DNA of 64,000 nt from JAFAGX01 sp035623255 (GCA_035623255.1 DASPTU010000051.1:23147-87146); one strand, 5' to 3'; positions 30,201-38,436 are shown, counted from the stretch's first letter. Numbers and translations are program-made. The notes: a model not told the origin generated them from the letters alone.

Positions 30201-32714
30201 AGGCGATTTAAGGTGCAGGCGCGCCAACACTTTTCTTAGAGGCTCGCTGGCAGGGGCAACAATCGAAGTATGGAATGCGTGACTAACCGGTAAAGCGGCG
30301 ACATCGTAGCCGGCTTTTTGAAAAATTTCCATCGCTTGTTCCACTGCATTGCTTGCGCCACCGATAACGGCCTGATGCTCGCTGTTGATGTTCGCGATCA
30401 CCACGTAACCGTCGATTGTTTTCAAGATACGTTCGATTTCAGGCATCGGCGCAAATACTGCCGCCATGCGGCCGTTGTCGTCGAGAGAGAAGCGGGTCAT
30501 TTCGCGGCCTCGAGCGCTGACAGCTTCCAACGCGTCCGCAAAGGGGAGAGCGTCGGCAGCGACTAATGCGCCGTACTCGCCGAGACTGTGTCCCATGGTG
30601 AAGTCGGGGTGGATGCCGTAAGCTGCCAGCAGCCGGGTAAGGGCGAGATCAACGGTGAGAACAGCGGGCTGAGTGATCGCGGTTTGGCGAAGATCTTCGT
30701 CCGCTTTCGCCATGGCGCGGGAATCCGCAGCGTCCGCGAAGATAAAACTGCTGAGCGGTTTGCCGAGGATGGGAGTCATGACCCGGTCAGCCTCGGTAAA
30801 CGTTTCGCCTACGATGGGCTCGCTCGCACGCAGGGCAGCAAGCATATTGACGTATTGCGAACCCTGTCCCGGATAGAGGAACGCTACTTTGGCTGACGGA
30901 CCACTGCCGCGAAAAATGCCTTGCGCTCGCAACGCTTTCCAAACCGCCGGCACGTTGGCCGAGATCGCTTTCAATGCGACGGCAGCTTTATCAGCAAGTT
31001 CACGGGCATTTGCGAAGTCGATTGCGATGCGCTCGGGAGCCCGCAAATCCGATTGCGCCGGTGCAGCCAGCGGAGGTGTGCGGCCAGACTCGGCTTGGGT
31101 TTTTGCAGCACGGAGCCGCTCGGCCAAGTCCGCCTCTGAAGCGGCACCAACCACCAGTGCGCCGCGCAAAGGAGCTTTACAGGAGCTCGGGGAAGTAGAT
31201 GAAGCCAGCTTCGCTTCGACGACCGGTTGTTCCGAGACACTCGATATCGGTATGGTTACGGCGACTGATCGCTTGCCATTGCCGCTGAGGCGGTGAGGAA
31301 TGTGCTCCTCGAGCACCGCATGGAAGTTCGTACCGCCAAAGCCGAAGGCGCTGAGCCCAGCGCGCCGCACGCCATCGGATGGGATCTCCCATGGTCTGAG
31401 TTGAGTGTTGACATAAAAAGGTGAATGAGCGAAGTCAATATCCGGGTTGGGATGCTCGCAGTGCACACTGGGGGGCAGCAGTTTGTCGCGGAGGGCCAGC
31501 GCGACTTTAAGAAATCCGGCCGCTCCGGCTGCGCCTTTGAGGTGTCCGATGTTGGACTTGACGGAACCCAGGGCAATGGAAGCGGTGGGGAGATGAGATC
31601 CGCCGAGTACGTCAATCATGCTTTGGACTTCAACGACATCCCCAACGCGCGTGGACGTGCCGTGGCCTTCCATTAACGTGGCCGTAACTGGCGACAAGGC
31701 AGCGTTGTGCCATGCACGCTCGATCGCTAACCTTTGTCCGATCGGGTTAGGCGCAGTGATGCCCTTTCCTTTTCCGTCGCTGGAACCACCCAAGCCACGC
31801 AGCACGGCGTAGACCTTGTCACCGTCGCGCTCAGCGTCGGCCAGCCGTTTCAAGACGAAGATTGCAGCACCCTCGCCCATGACGAAGCCGTCAGCTCCTT
31901 CGGCATACGGACGGGTCCCGGTCGCCGAGAGTGCGCCGATCTTGCAGAATTTCACAAATGTCGGCGCGCCCATGTTGCGATCGATCCCGCCGGTGATCGC
32001 CACATCGAAATCGTTCTGCACCAGCCCCTCGACTGCCGCACCGATCGCCGCCATCGCCGAGGCACATGCGGCGTCGCAGACGAAATTCGGGCCGTGAAAA
32101 TTGAAGATGTTTGCGATGCGACCAGCAATGCAGTTGGCCAATTCGCCAGGCATGCTGTCTTCGGTGATTTCAGGGAGGAATTTTGTGATGCGGTCGTGCA
32201 GCTCCCGGGTGATGTCCGCACGAACGGAGACTGGCAGGGACGCAAAGCTGACACTCTCGGAAAGTTCACGCGCGTATTCCGGAAAATAGATGCGCAGAGA
32301 AGTGAGATAGTGCTTCTCTCCGGCCATCGCATTGCCCAGAATCACGGCGGTGCGATTTGCATCCAGCGGACGCTTGGGATAGCCGTAGTCTTCCAACGCT
32401 TCGCGTGTACATGCGATGGCCCACTTCTGGGCACCATCCATCGCATCCACCACCTTCGGTGGGATCGCGAGGCGCCACTTCATGGGGTCCCAAACGAACT
32501 CGCGTACCCAGCCGCCTATCTTCGAGTAGGTTTTGTCCGGCGCGGAGGGATCGGGGTCATAGTAGAGGGCAGGATCCCAACGCTGAGGGTCGACGTCGCT
32601 GATGCTATAGCGTCCGTTCTTCACGTTCTCCCAGAATGCCGCGACATTGGGGGCATCGGGGAGAACCGCACCCGCTCCGACGATTGCGATAGCTCGATGG
32701 GCAGAGTTTTCCAT
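24279..32714 (-). CDS. Type I PKS/PUFA-synthase-like megasynthase, KS-AT-KS-ACP-ACP-ACP-KR-DH
   Basis: A 2811-residue synthase. KS1 (1-480): Cys217 in DAACAS, His351 in EGHGTST, His391. AT (610-945): Ser710 in GHSLGEYG and HAFH at 812-815, the malonyl-type pattern. A second, divergent KS (1010-1520): Cys1262 in NAACAST, His1410 in SHETYT, His1450 in FTGHAM. Three ACPs (about 1635-1930), whose attachment positions are Thr1670, Thr1781 and Thr1896 in LG(V/I)DTVKQAE; Ser is expected. KR (2000-2480): VTGAAGSIVSAI and Tyr2398 in TDYSSAN. DH (2515-2811): His2541 in HQIDGTPVLP. No enoyl reductase and no thioesterase are seen. Overall it is closest to PfaA-like secondary-lipid synthases, but the internal second KS is unlike PfaA. 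GGAGGAG lies 7 bases before the ATG. Confidence 0.9.
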   Translation of the reverse strand: MENSAHRAIAIVGAGAVLPDAPNVAAFWENVKNGRYSISDVDPQRWDPALYYDPDPSAPDKTYSKIGGWVREFVWDPMKWRLAIPPKVVDAMDGAQKWAIACTREALEDYGYPKRPLDANRTAVILGNAMAGEKHYLTSLRIYFPEYARELSESVSFASLPVSVRADITRELHDRITKFLPEITEDSMPGELANCIAGRIANIFNFHGPNFVCDAACASAMAAIGAAVEGLVQNDFDVAITGGIDRNMGAPTFVKFCKIGALSATGTRPYAEGADGFVMGEGAAIFVLKRLADAERDGDKVYAVLRGLGGSSDGKGKGITAPNPIGQRLAIERAWHNAALSPVTATLMEGHGTSTRVGDVVEVQSMIDVLGGSHLPTASIALGSVKSNIGHLKGAAGAAGFLKVALALRDKLLPPSVHCEHPNPDIDFAHSPFYVNTQLRPWEIPSDGVRRAGLSAFGFGGTNFHAVLEEHIPHRLSGNGKRSVAVTIPISSVSEQPVVEAKLASSTSPSSCKAPLRGALVVGAASEADLAERLRAAKTQAESGRTPPLAAPAQSDLRAPERIAIDFANARELADKAAVALKAISANVPAVWKALRAQGIFRGSGPSAKVAFLYPGQGSQYVNMLAALRASEPIVGETFTEADRVMTPILGKPLSSFIFADAADSRAMAKADEDLRQTAITQPAVLTVDLALTRLLAAYGIHPDFTMGHSLGEYGALVAADALPFADALEAVSARGREMTRFSLDDNGRMAAVFAPMPEIERILKTIDGYVVIANINSEHQAVIGGASNAVEQAMEIFQKAGYDVAALPVSHAFHTSIVAPASEPLRKVLARLHLKSPRVPIVANTNGEFYPSGPDVVPQMLDILAQQVASPVQFIKGLRTLYDAGARIFVEVGPKKALQAFAEDVLGERGNIVAIFTNHPKFGDVPAFDQALCNLYAAGLGWGTPERIAPEIPASGSEASPPAAAAPVVSSAPASSPNDDHFEELGRYFAGVLERGWQMFHRPSDWPKNEPVAISGAALGLPGTEHIFDDGNVGRILRGEQFIDVIPTRFRRAMLDKHITRLVKSDNGGPTFETINDVADVIKLAGRGGTLDLEKEFGVTADRLAALDRVTQLAMAVGIDALRDAGIPLVMRYKTTSKGTQLPDRWALPDALRDDTGVIFASAFPGYDSFVQILSDYYLDRARREQLALLESLRTRIVEANGHSTLEQEIDRRAEELRDIIEKEPYVFDRRFLFRTLSMGHSQFAEFIGARGPNTQVNAACASTTQAVTLAEDWIRAGRCRRVIVVSADDVTSDHMMEWFGAGFLASGAAATDEVVEEAAIPFDRRRHGLIIGMGAAALVVESADSMRERGIQPICEVLSAVTANSAFHGSRLDIRHITQVMEAVVSQAEATRGIRRHDIAARTVFVSHETYTPARGGSASAEIHALRRVFGEDADRIVIANTKGFTGHAMAAGIEDVVAVKALETGCVPPVINFKEIDPELGTLNLSKGGIYPVEYALRLGAGFGSQISMTLFRWVATKNGTRRSPNALGYDYRVIDPALWNAWLTRITGQPAAELEVVQRTLRVHDRGIAARAGEAAQETKPATATVMPALVAAVPIEPIQPAPTPVRVVSDEQVQPPLIVFSPPEPAEHGDQVKEKILALVAEKTGYPIDMLDLDLDLEADLGVDTVKQAEVFATIREAYGIARDDAVKLRDFPTLAHVIRFVHERCPALASEASKTPPPKARKEVETAVAATVPRKTNTDEEVKDRILALVVEKTGYPIDMLDMDLDLEADLGIDTVKQAEMFASIREMYNIPRDENRKLRDYPTLAHVIRFVHEQRPDLTTGVAGPETKPAVAASQAPIAPPLQVSLPAQASDSGSIKEKVLAIVAEKTGYPKDMLDLDLDLEADLGIDTVKQAEMFAAIRAAYNIPRDENLKLRDFPTLAHVVRFAEQRSAIVKAPATGAPKESPLKATGPVLSIPSSLEAANRIPRRVPVPVLRPSLKLFKPTGVALDGTRRVVIMPDQAGVVGALAKRLELKGVEVLLLKNVLTAHALTEKLQTWLKAGPVHGIYWLPALDNEGPLLKMNPETWHEAVRVRIKNLYLTMRALHEQISAAGTFFLTATRLGGQHGYDTAGAVAPLGGAVVGFAKAYKRERPNALVKAVDFEEQRNAEEIAEILIDETLRDPGAVEMGYKDELRWTVSLQEQSAADGRPGLTLDKNTVFVVTGAAGSIVSAITADLAVASGGTFYLLDLVPEPDPNNLDLRRFASDKENLKRDLFARIQARGERATPALVEKDLAALERAQAAQAAIDAVRAAGGKAHYFSLNLTDADAVASAIQKIRERSGHIDVLLHAAGIERSHSLPDKDPREFDLVFDVKADSFFNLLHAIGDMPLKATIAFSSVAGRFGNAGQTDYSSANDLLCKITSSLRTSRPSTRGIVIDWTAWSGIGMATRGSIPKMMELAGIEMLPPDAGIPIVRRELTVGGTRGEVVIGQRLGILLNEWDDTGGIEITASEPDDEAIAAQGPVIARITSAMLHQGIAIEATIDPALQPFLHDHQIDGTPVLPGVMGIEAFAEAALCLLPGWHVETIEDVDFLAPFKFYRNEPRTVITEVVVSPSGNSLLANCKLIGRRTLANQADPQVTTHFTGRVRLTKRMPVAAATLDICKPTGTVIEAAEIYRLYFHGPAYQVLERAWWDRKRVVGLMAKGLRNNHHPAELPTLIAPRLIELCFQAAGLWEMGVQGRMGLPLHVDRLSVFLPEPDANQVSLYSVVTPASNGAFDAEVVDATGKRYLSLHGYRTVAVPGAVNADRLKALQNLMSAETALVA

Positions 32715-32775
32715 GATGACGCTCCTCCTTCGTCAACCGGACCTCAGATATGAAAATGTTGCGTAGTGATGCCGG

Positions 32776-34452
32776 TCAGGCGGCTGCCTGGGACCGTTTC
32801 GCTACGCGGTTGTACAAAACGTCAGCCATGTAGTCCATGTCCGGGATGAGATCAGCCTGCGCACGATATATAGCAGGCAGCCCCAACCCGGTTTCGAACG
32901 AAGAAATTTCGGTGGCGCTTACGCCACCTGCGCCGATGATCCAGCGCAGCCCTTCTTCGGCGACCTTTAGTGCGGCTTCCCGAGCAAAGATCCGGCTCAG
33001 CACTGCCAGCGTAGTGTTGTCGAAGCGCCGGTTTGATTTTTCGTTGAGCTTGTTCTCGGCGGCGAGAGCTGCGCGGCGCGAAAGAGCGCCCGCACACTCC
33101 GCGTACGCAATTAGTTCACCAAGTCGCAGGAAAATGTGCTGGTAGCGGGTCAGGCGGGCGATGCGCGCCTTTTCCATAACCTCAGCCAACGCGTGCAGCG
33201 CCAGAGCTGCAACGTCAGCGCCCACGTCGGGACGGCTGGCATGCAGCGCTTCAAATTTTCTGGCCTGCTCGTGGTAGTGCTGTCCGCGAGTCTTGAGGTG
33301 GAACTGCCAGCGATCGCGGCTGATGGTCATCTCCATAATTTCAGAGGTGCCTTCATAAATGGTGGTAATGCGCACGTCGCGCTTGATCTTTTCCACCATG
33401 TATTCACGGGTGTAGCCGTAGCCGCCGAAGGCTTGAATGCTGGCTTCTGCGGCGGCATTGCCAGCCTCGGTGGCCATGTATTTGGCGATGGCGCCTTCCG
33501 TGTTGAGACTGCCCTCGCCGGCGTCGATGCGCTCGGCGGTTTCTTCGATATAGGCGCGCGCTGCTTCTAAATGAGCTACGTGGGGAACGATTAATTTGTG
33601 CGTGTATCCCTGCTTTTCGGAAAGCGGCGCGCCGGCCTGGATGCGCTTGGTAGAGTAGGGGATTGCGCGATCGACGGCAGACCATCCGGCTCCCAAACCG
33701 AACGCCGCGACCATCAGCCGCGTGTAGCCGAACACAAGCTGGGCCTGGATGAGACCTTGACCCTCGGTTCCTCCGAGGAGCCGGTCGGCAGGGACATACA
33801 CATTGTCGAAAGACAGAGCGGCAGTGTTGCTCAAGCGAATGCCGTGCTTGTCTTCGGGCTCGTCATGATGGAAACCCTTTGCGCCCTTTTCCACCACAAA
33901 CCAGCTGGGCCCTCCGGGAGCATTGGCCAAGACCGAGTAGGCGTCGGCCACGCCTCCGTTGCTGATCCATTGCTTGTTGCCGGTAATCTTGTAGCCGACG
34001 ACCTTGCCATCTTCCATGACCCGATCGGCGGTCGTGCGCAGCGCGCCGAGGTCGCTGCCGGCCTCTGGCTCGGTGGCCCCATAAGCAAACAGCAATCCTT
34101 CCTGGGCGATACGGGTCAGCCAATACTTCTTTTGGTCGGGGGTTGCACCAACGGTAATGGGATCGCTGCCCAGAAATGTGGCCAACACTGCGGTTGCGAT
34201 ACCTAGGTCGATGCGCGCCATTTCCTCGCAAACGCAATAGACGTCAAAGGCACCGCCGCCGAAACCACCGCAATCCTCCGGGATAAATAGAAGCTGAATG
34301 CCCAGTTGGTCCGGATCGCACATGTGGCGCACGATTTCCAGCGGGCATTCATCCCGTTGGTCCAGGTCCAATAGGACTTCCTCGGGAAGGCGTTTCTTGG
34401 CGAAATCCCGCAGTGACTTCAGGCTCAGCTTCAGCGTCTTGGCTGTGATCAT
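32776..34452 (-). CDS. Acyl-CoA dehydrogenase
   Basis: A 558-residue FAD enzyme, longer than the usual 380 residues because of a C-terminal helical extension as in VLCAD/ACAD9-type members. Features: YGATEPEAGSDLGAL (FAD-binding loop), GNKQWISNGG, AFGGYGYTREY and the catalytic-base region TTIYEGTSEIMEM with Glu367. It oxidises acyl thioesters at C2-C3 and passes electrons to ETF, whose genes are immediately upstream (10 bases). Lying 61 bases before the megasynthase gene, it could act on its product or, run in reverse, replace the missing enoyl reductase; both are inference. GAGG lies before the ATG. Confidence 0.92.
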   Translation of the reverse strand: MITAKTLKLSLKSLRDFAKKRLPEEVLLDLDQRDECPLEIVRHMCDPDQLGIQLLFIPEDCGGFGGGAFDVYCVCEEMARIDLGIATAVLATFLGSDPITVGATPDQKKYWLTRIAQEGLLFAYGATEPEAGSDLGALRTTADRVMEDGKVVGYKITGNKQWISNGGVADAYSVLANAPGGPSWFVVEKGAKGFHHDEPEDKHGIRLSNTAALSFDNVYVPADRLLGGTEGQGLIQAQLVFGYTRLMVAAFGLGAGWSAVDRAIPYSTKRIQAGAPLSEKQGYTHKLIVPHVAHLEAARAYIEETAERIDAGEGSLNTEGAIAKYMATEAGNAAAEASIQAFGGYGYTREYMVEKIKRDVRITTIYEGTSEIMEMTISRDRWQFHLKTRGQHYHEQARKFEALHASRPDVGADVAALALHALAEVMEKARIARLTRYQHIFLRLGELIAYAECAGALSRRAALAAENKLNEKSNRRFDNTTLAVLSRIFAREAALKVAEEGLRWIIGAGGVSATEISSFETGLGLPAIYRAQADLIPDMDYMADVLYNRVAKRSQAAA

Positions 34453-34462
34453 GGCAAGAACC

Positions 34463-35446
34463 TCACTTGGTAGACACGGCGTGCGTTTCGCGAATTTTGT
34501 TCGTCAGCTCCGGCAGAAACTCAAGGATGTCGTCGACGATACCGACATCCGCCACCTGAAAAATCGGAGCTTTGGGATTCTTGTTGATGGCAATCAGAAA
34601 GCTGCCCTTGATTCCGGCCAGATGCTGAGACGCGCCACTGATTCCGCAGGCCAGGTAAACTTTGGGTTTCACGGTTTTTCCGGACGAGCCTACCTGGCGG
34701 GATTTCGGCAGCCACTTGGCATCCACCACAGGTCTCGAGCAGCTGACCGCGGCACCCAAGACTTCGGCGAGTTCTTGGGCGAGTCCGATGTTGTCTTTTT
34801 CCTGAATGCCACGGCCGACGGAAACCAGAACATTGTGCTTCGTGATATCGACATCGCCAGCCTCGGCGAGAACGGTTTCGAGATAGCGGCGTCTCGCGGT
34901 AAGATCTCCAACTTCGATCGATTTCTCCACCACCGCTCCCCGCACTGGAGCGGTTTCGGTGGCATGGAATGCTCCGGGACGTGTGGTCAGGACCGCACCC
35001 GAAGAAATATCGCAACGAATATGAGTACTGATTTGTCCGCCAAATTCCTGCCGCACGAGCTTCAGGGAACAACCGTCTAAGCGTTCAATGCCGGTCACAT
35101 CCGAGACAAAGGCGGAATTCAGCTTGATGGAGAGCCCCGGAGCGAGGTCGATTCCGAAATGGTCATGTCCAAGCAAGAGAATGCTGCCCGACGGCACGAC
35201 TTTGACGATCGCTTGCCGGACCAGTTCGGCGTTGGGATAGGCCAGAGACTCGTTGGTGATCTTCCAGATCTCGGAGAATGCTGCGGGCAGGGAGTTGCAC
35301 GCCGAGTCCAGTTCGGGTCCAAAGCCGCTGAGAATGGCGATGGGTGGGGACGCGGGATCAATCTCTCGCGCTGCAGCCACCAGTTCGAGTGCTGATTCGT
35401 CTACCGCGCCGCCTTTGTGAGTGATATAAGCGAAAGTTTGAGGCAT
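34463..35446 (-). CDS. etfA: Electron transfer flavoprotein alpha subunit
   Basis: About 327 residues. The C-terminal FAD domain is clear: VLVSVGRGIQEKDNIGLA, SRPVVDAKWLPKSRQVGSSG, KPKVYLACGISGASQHLAG and AINKNPKAPIFQVADVGIV. The N-terminal half is the ETF alpha/beta-homology domain. With EtfB it carries electrons from acyl-CoA dehydrogenase to a membrane oxidoreductase. The start overlaps the etfB stop: ATG at 35446 and GTG at 35449 are both possible, sharing the GGAGGG upstream. The next gene, acyl-CoA dehydrogenase, follows after 10 bases. Confidence 0.94.
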   Translation of the reverse strand: MPQTFAYITHKGGAVDESALELVAAAREIDPASPPIAILSGFGPELDSACNSLPAAFSEIWKITNESLAYPNAELVRQAIVKVVPSGSILLLGHDHFGIDLAPGLSIKLNSAFVSDVTGIERLDGCSLKLVRQEFGGQISTHIRCDISSGAVLTTRPGAFHATETAPVRGAVVEKSIEVGDLTARRRYLETVLAEAGDVDITKHNVLVSVGRGIQEKDNIGLAQELAEVLGAAVSCSRPVVDAKWLPKSRQVGSSGKTVKPKVYLACGISGASQHLAGIKGSFLIAINKNPKAPIFQVADVGIVDDILEFLPELTNKIRETHAVSTK

Positions 35447-36237
35447 CACCTCAGCCCTCCTTTGGCTTCCAGAAGTTCGAGAACCTTGTCGATGTTTTCT
35501 TCGCGGCTGCCATGCAGAATCTCGGCGCCTTTGCCCAGTGCGGGAACGAAGTAATCCACGCGAGTGATCCTGGCGGCAGCGGTGCCCACTGCGGCAGCAT
35601 CAATTCCCAATTCAGCTGCGCGCATCGACGGAATGGGGACGCTCGCCACCGCGCGGATGCCCCGCATGCCGACGTATCGCGGTTCATTGATGCCGGTCTG
35701 GATCGATAGCACGCAAGGGAGGTCGATCTCGCTCACTTCGCGATTGCCACCTTCAATCTCGCGGCTGACCTTCAGCTTCCTGCCGTCGAGGACAGCAATG
35801 GAAGTCACGAGGGAGGCAAACGGATAATCGAGCATCGCGGCCAACATTCCGCCGACCTGGGAGGCACCATCGTCTGCCTGCACGCCGGTAAGAACCAGGT
35901 CGTAATTCCCCTTCTGCGCGAAAGCATTCAGGATGGTGGCAACGCCTCGACCATCGGATCCGTTGAAAGCATCGTCGGAGATCAGCACGCCGTGGCTCGC
36001 ACCCATGGCCATCTCGCGGCGCAGGATTTCCTCGTCGTCTTCACTACCGACAGTAACAACGGTCACGCTGCCGCCAACCTTTGCGACGATCTGAAGCGCC
36101 TCTTCGACGGCGTAGTTGTCAGGCTCGTTGATGGAATAAACGAGATCATCCCGTTCGATATCGTTGCCCGCGCTGTTCAGCTGGATTTCGTTTTCCGAAG
36201 TGTCAGGAACTCGTTTCGCACAAACCAGAATTTCCAC
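35446..36237 (-). CDS. etfB: Electron transfer flavoprotein beta subunit
   Basis: A 263-residue EtfB with ILVCAKRVPDTSENEIQL at the N-terminus, the family signature around YDLVLTGVQADDGASQVGGMLA and LPCVLSIQTGINEPRYVGMRGI. It starts at a GTG (36237-36235) with GGAGG six bases upstream. It is translationally coupled to etfA through overlapping stop and start codons. Upstream, 114 bases away, is the membrane iron-sulphur oxidoreductase that probably accepts its electrons. Confidence 0.94.
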   Translation of the reverse strand: MEILVCAKRVPDTSENEIQLNSAGNDIERDDLVYSINEPDNYAVEEALQIVAKVGGSVTVVTVGSEDDEEILRREMAMGASHGVLISDDAFNGSDGRGVATILNAFAQKGNYDLVLTGVQADDGASQVGGMLAAMLDYPFASLVTSIAVLDGRKLKVSREIEGGNREVSEIDLPCVLSIQTGINEPRYVGMRGIRAVASVPIPSMRAAELGIDAAAVGTAAARITRVDYFVPALGKGAEILHGSREENIDKVLELLEAKGGLR

Positions 36238-36351
36238 GTTCGACCTCCAAGATCTCGTGTTTTCGGAACTGCAGACTCCTCGTCGCTAAAGCTCCCCGGA
36301 ATGACAAGCGTTTAATTTGTTCAATACTCCTGCAAAGCAGATCCACCAGTT

Positions 36352-38436
36352 CTATGCAGCTTTCGAAGCGTTATGAACCATCTGCTGATCTACTAACTCG
36401 GCGAGGTCGATGGCCGTCATCTTTCCTTCCAAGCCAGCAACCTTGATCGCATCTTCCATATTGGCCATACAGAAGGGGCAGGCAGTCACGATCACATTGG
36501 CCCCGGCATCGGCCGCCATTCGCACTCGTTTCACACCCATGCGCTCATCTTCTTTCGGCTCGTAGAACAGCATCAGGCCGCCACCTCCGCAGCAGAACGA
36601 GCGATCACGCGAGCGCTTCATTTCGACTCTTTTCAAGCCAGGGATGGCATCGAGCACAGCTCGGGGCTCGTCGTAAATCTGGTTGTGGCGCCCGAGGTAG
36701 CACGGGTCGTGGTAGGTGTAGACGCAATCATTCGCAGGATTGAACCTGATCTTGCCGGCCTTCACTTCTCTGGCAATGAGCTGGCTGATGTGCTCTACAG
36801 GTGGAACATGTTTGTAATCGTGTTTCAGAGCGTTGAAAGCGTGCGGATCGGCGGTGACTATGCGCTGCACGCCAGATTTCTTGATCGTGTCAGTGTTGTG
36901 GTCGCGCAGTGCCATGAACAGCATTTCTTCGCCGAAACGCCGAACTTCATGACCGCTGTCTTTCTCCGCCGGACCGAGAATCCCGAAATCTTCTCCAACG
37001 TGATCGAGAATTCTTGCGGTCGCGCGGCCGATCTGCTGCATACGCTCGTCGTAGGACGTGATGCTGTCGACGAAGTACAACGTGCCGGCGCCGTTGCTTT
37101 TTTCCAGGTTTTTGACCGCACAGCCTTGACGGAAATCCGCAGCGCTGGCCCAGTCGGCTCGTTTCCTCTCCATCTTTCCGTAGGGATTGCCGCGGCTTTC
37201 AAGAGCCTGGAGCGGCTTCTGCAGGGATTGGGGTACCTTCCCGTCGTCGATCAGGCCGCGCCGGAGATCTACGATCTTGTCGATGTACTCGAGCAGCAGC
37301 GGGCATTCCGCCTCGCATGCGCCGCAAGTGGTGCAGGACCAGACCTCATCGTCGGAATAAAGGCTGCCGACGAGCGGCTTGCCATTATCCTTTGCGAGAT
37401 GAAAAACGGGATAGTGTTGAAACGCATAATCGCGGCCCTTGATGCTGAGAAATCTTGGCGAAAGGGGCCTGCCTACCGAGTTGGAAGGGCAATTGTCCGA
37501 GCAGCGGCCACAATCGGCGCACGAGTAGAAGTCGAGCATGTGTTTCCAGGTGAAATCTTCAAAGGTCTTTACTCCGAATGATTTCACCTGATCCAAGTGT
37601 TCTTCGGGAACGCCCCAGCGCACTGGCTTCAGCAGTTCGCGATCCAATTTTGCGAAATAGATGCTGAACAGTGAGGTCTCCACGTGAAACTGAATTCCGA
37701 AGGGGCGGTAGCAGAGGAGGAAGAAGAAGGTTATTTCGTGAGCGAAATAGGCGCTGAGGTAAATGGATTGCAGCTTTGCGGTTGAAACAGAGAGCAGAAG
37801 ATTGTTGAAAGCCCAGGGCATGGAGAATACTGCCAGACTCTCAGTACGGTTTCCCTGCAGAGCATCAGCGGCGGCTTTGGTGCCGGCAAAAAGACTGTCG
37901 GCCACCATCAAAATGGCGATAAGGGCGAGAAGGAAAATGGCGTCGGCAGGATTACCGTTTCCGAAGCGCGTTGGCACCCCATACCTGGCAGGCTTGAATA
38001 CCAGGCGACGAACTGCCGCAACTACCATGCACAAGAAGACGACGGTGGCAGCGTAGTCAGTGACGATGCTGTAAAGATGACCAGCTTCTCCCGACAAGCC
38101 CGGCATTACGAAATTCGGCGAGGCACCTTGTATTAATAAGGTGAAGGCACGCGTGGCCAGAAGAATGAAACCGGCAAAGATGAGGACATGCATGGCTCCG
38201 GCAAATCGATATCGGGGATGCCTCCATTGACCGAGCCAATACTTGAGGACCAGGCCGAGCCGGGCGCAAGGTTGGTCGAAGCGAACATCAGGTTGAGCAT
38301 GAATCAGTGGGGTGAGGCGGCGCGCCACAATATAGGCAAACAGCGCGGTGCCGAGAAGAGGAATGATCAGGAACAGGATTCGCCCCTGAATAAACCAAAA
38401 GGTCATTTCGGCCGGTGATTGGAGACCTACCACCAT
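36352..38436 (-). CDS. Membrane FeS oxidoreductase, EMO/DUF224 (HdrD-like) type
   Basis: The 694-residue protein starts with a NarI-like membrane domain of about six helices (FLIIPLLGTALFAYIVA, HVLIFAGFILLATRAF, YAATVVFLCMVVAA, IFLLALIAILMVADSLF, YLSAYFAHEITFFFLLCY) with His residues able to bind haem b. Then come two 4Fe-4S motifs, CADCGRCSDNCP and CTTCGACEAECP, and two CCG domains (DPCYLGRHN with SFCCGGGG, and ACPFCMANMEDA). This layout matches the ETF:menaquinone oxidoreductases (EMO) described for beta-oxidation. Adjacent etfBA and acyl-CoA dehydrogenase strongly support the assignment. GGAG lies 8 bases before the ATG. Confidence 0.85.
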   Translation of the reverse strand: MVVGLQSPAEMTFWFIQGRILFLIIPLLGTALFAYIVARRLTPLIHAQPDVRFDQPCARLGLVLKYWLGQWRHPRYRFAGAMHVLIFAGFILLATRAFTLLIQGASPNFVMPGLSGEAGHLYSIVTDYAATVVFLCMVVAAVRRLVFKPARYGVPTRFGNGNPADAIFLLALIAILMVADSLFAGTKAAADALQGNRTESLAVFSMPWAFNNLLLSVSTAKLQSIYLSAYFAHEITFFFLLCYRPFGIQFHVETSLFSIYFAKLDRELLKPVRWGVPEEHLDQVKSFGVKTFEDFTWKHMLDFYSCADCGRCSDNCPSNSVGRPLSPRFLSIKGRDYAFQHYPVFHLAKDNGKPLVGSLYSDDEVWSCTTCGACEAECPLLLEYIDKIVDLRRGLIDDGKVPQSLQKPLQALESRGNPYGKMERKRADWASAADFRQGCAVKNLEKSNGAGTLYFVDSITSYDERMQQIGRATARILDHVGEDFGILGPAEKDSGHEVRRFGEEMLFMALRDHNTDTIKKSGVQRIVTADPHAFNALKHDYKHVPPVEHISQLIAREVKAGKIRFNPANDCVYTYHDPCYLGRHNQIYDEPRAVLDAIPGLKRVEMKRSRDRSFCCGGGGLMLFYEPKEDERMGVKRVRMAADAGANVIVTACPFCMANMEDAIKVAGLEGKMTAIDLAELVDQQMVHNASKAA

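Noticed and set aside
24279..32714. A classical PUFA (pfaABCD) cluster
   Set aside because: There is no PfaB, PfaC with tandem DH, or PfaD enoyl reductase, and the domain order differs, so EPA/DHA-type synthesis is not supported.
31734..32753. A 339-codon plus-strand frame opposite the first KS domain
   Set aside because: It is antisense to conserved KS sequence, and its peptide resembles no family.
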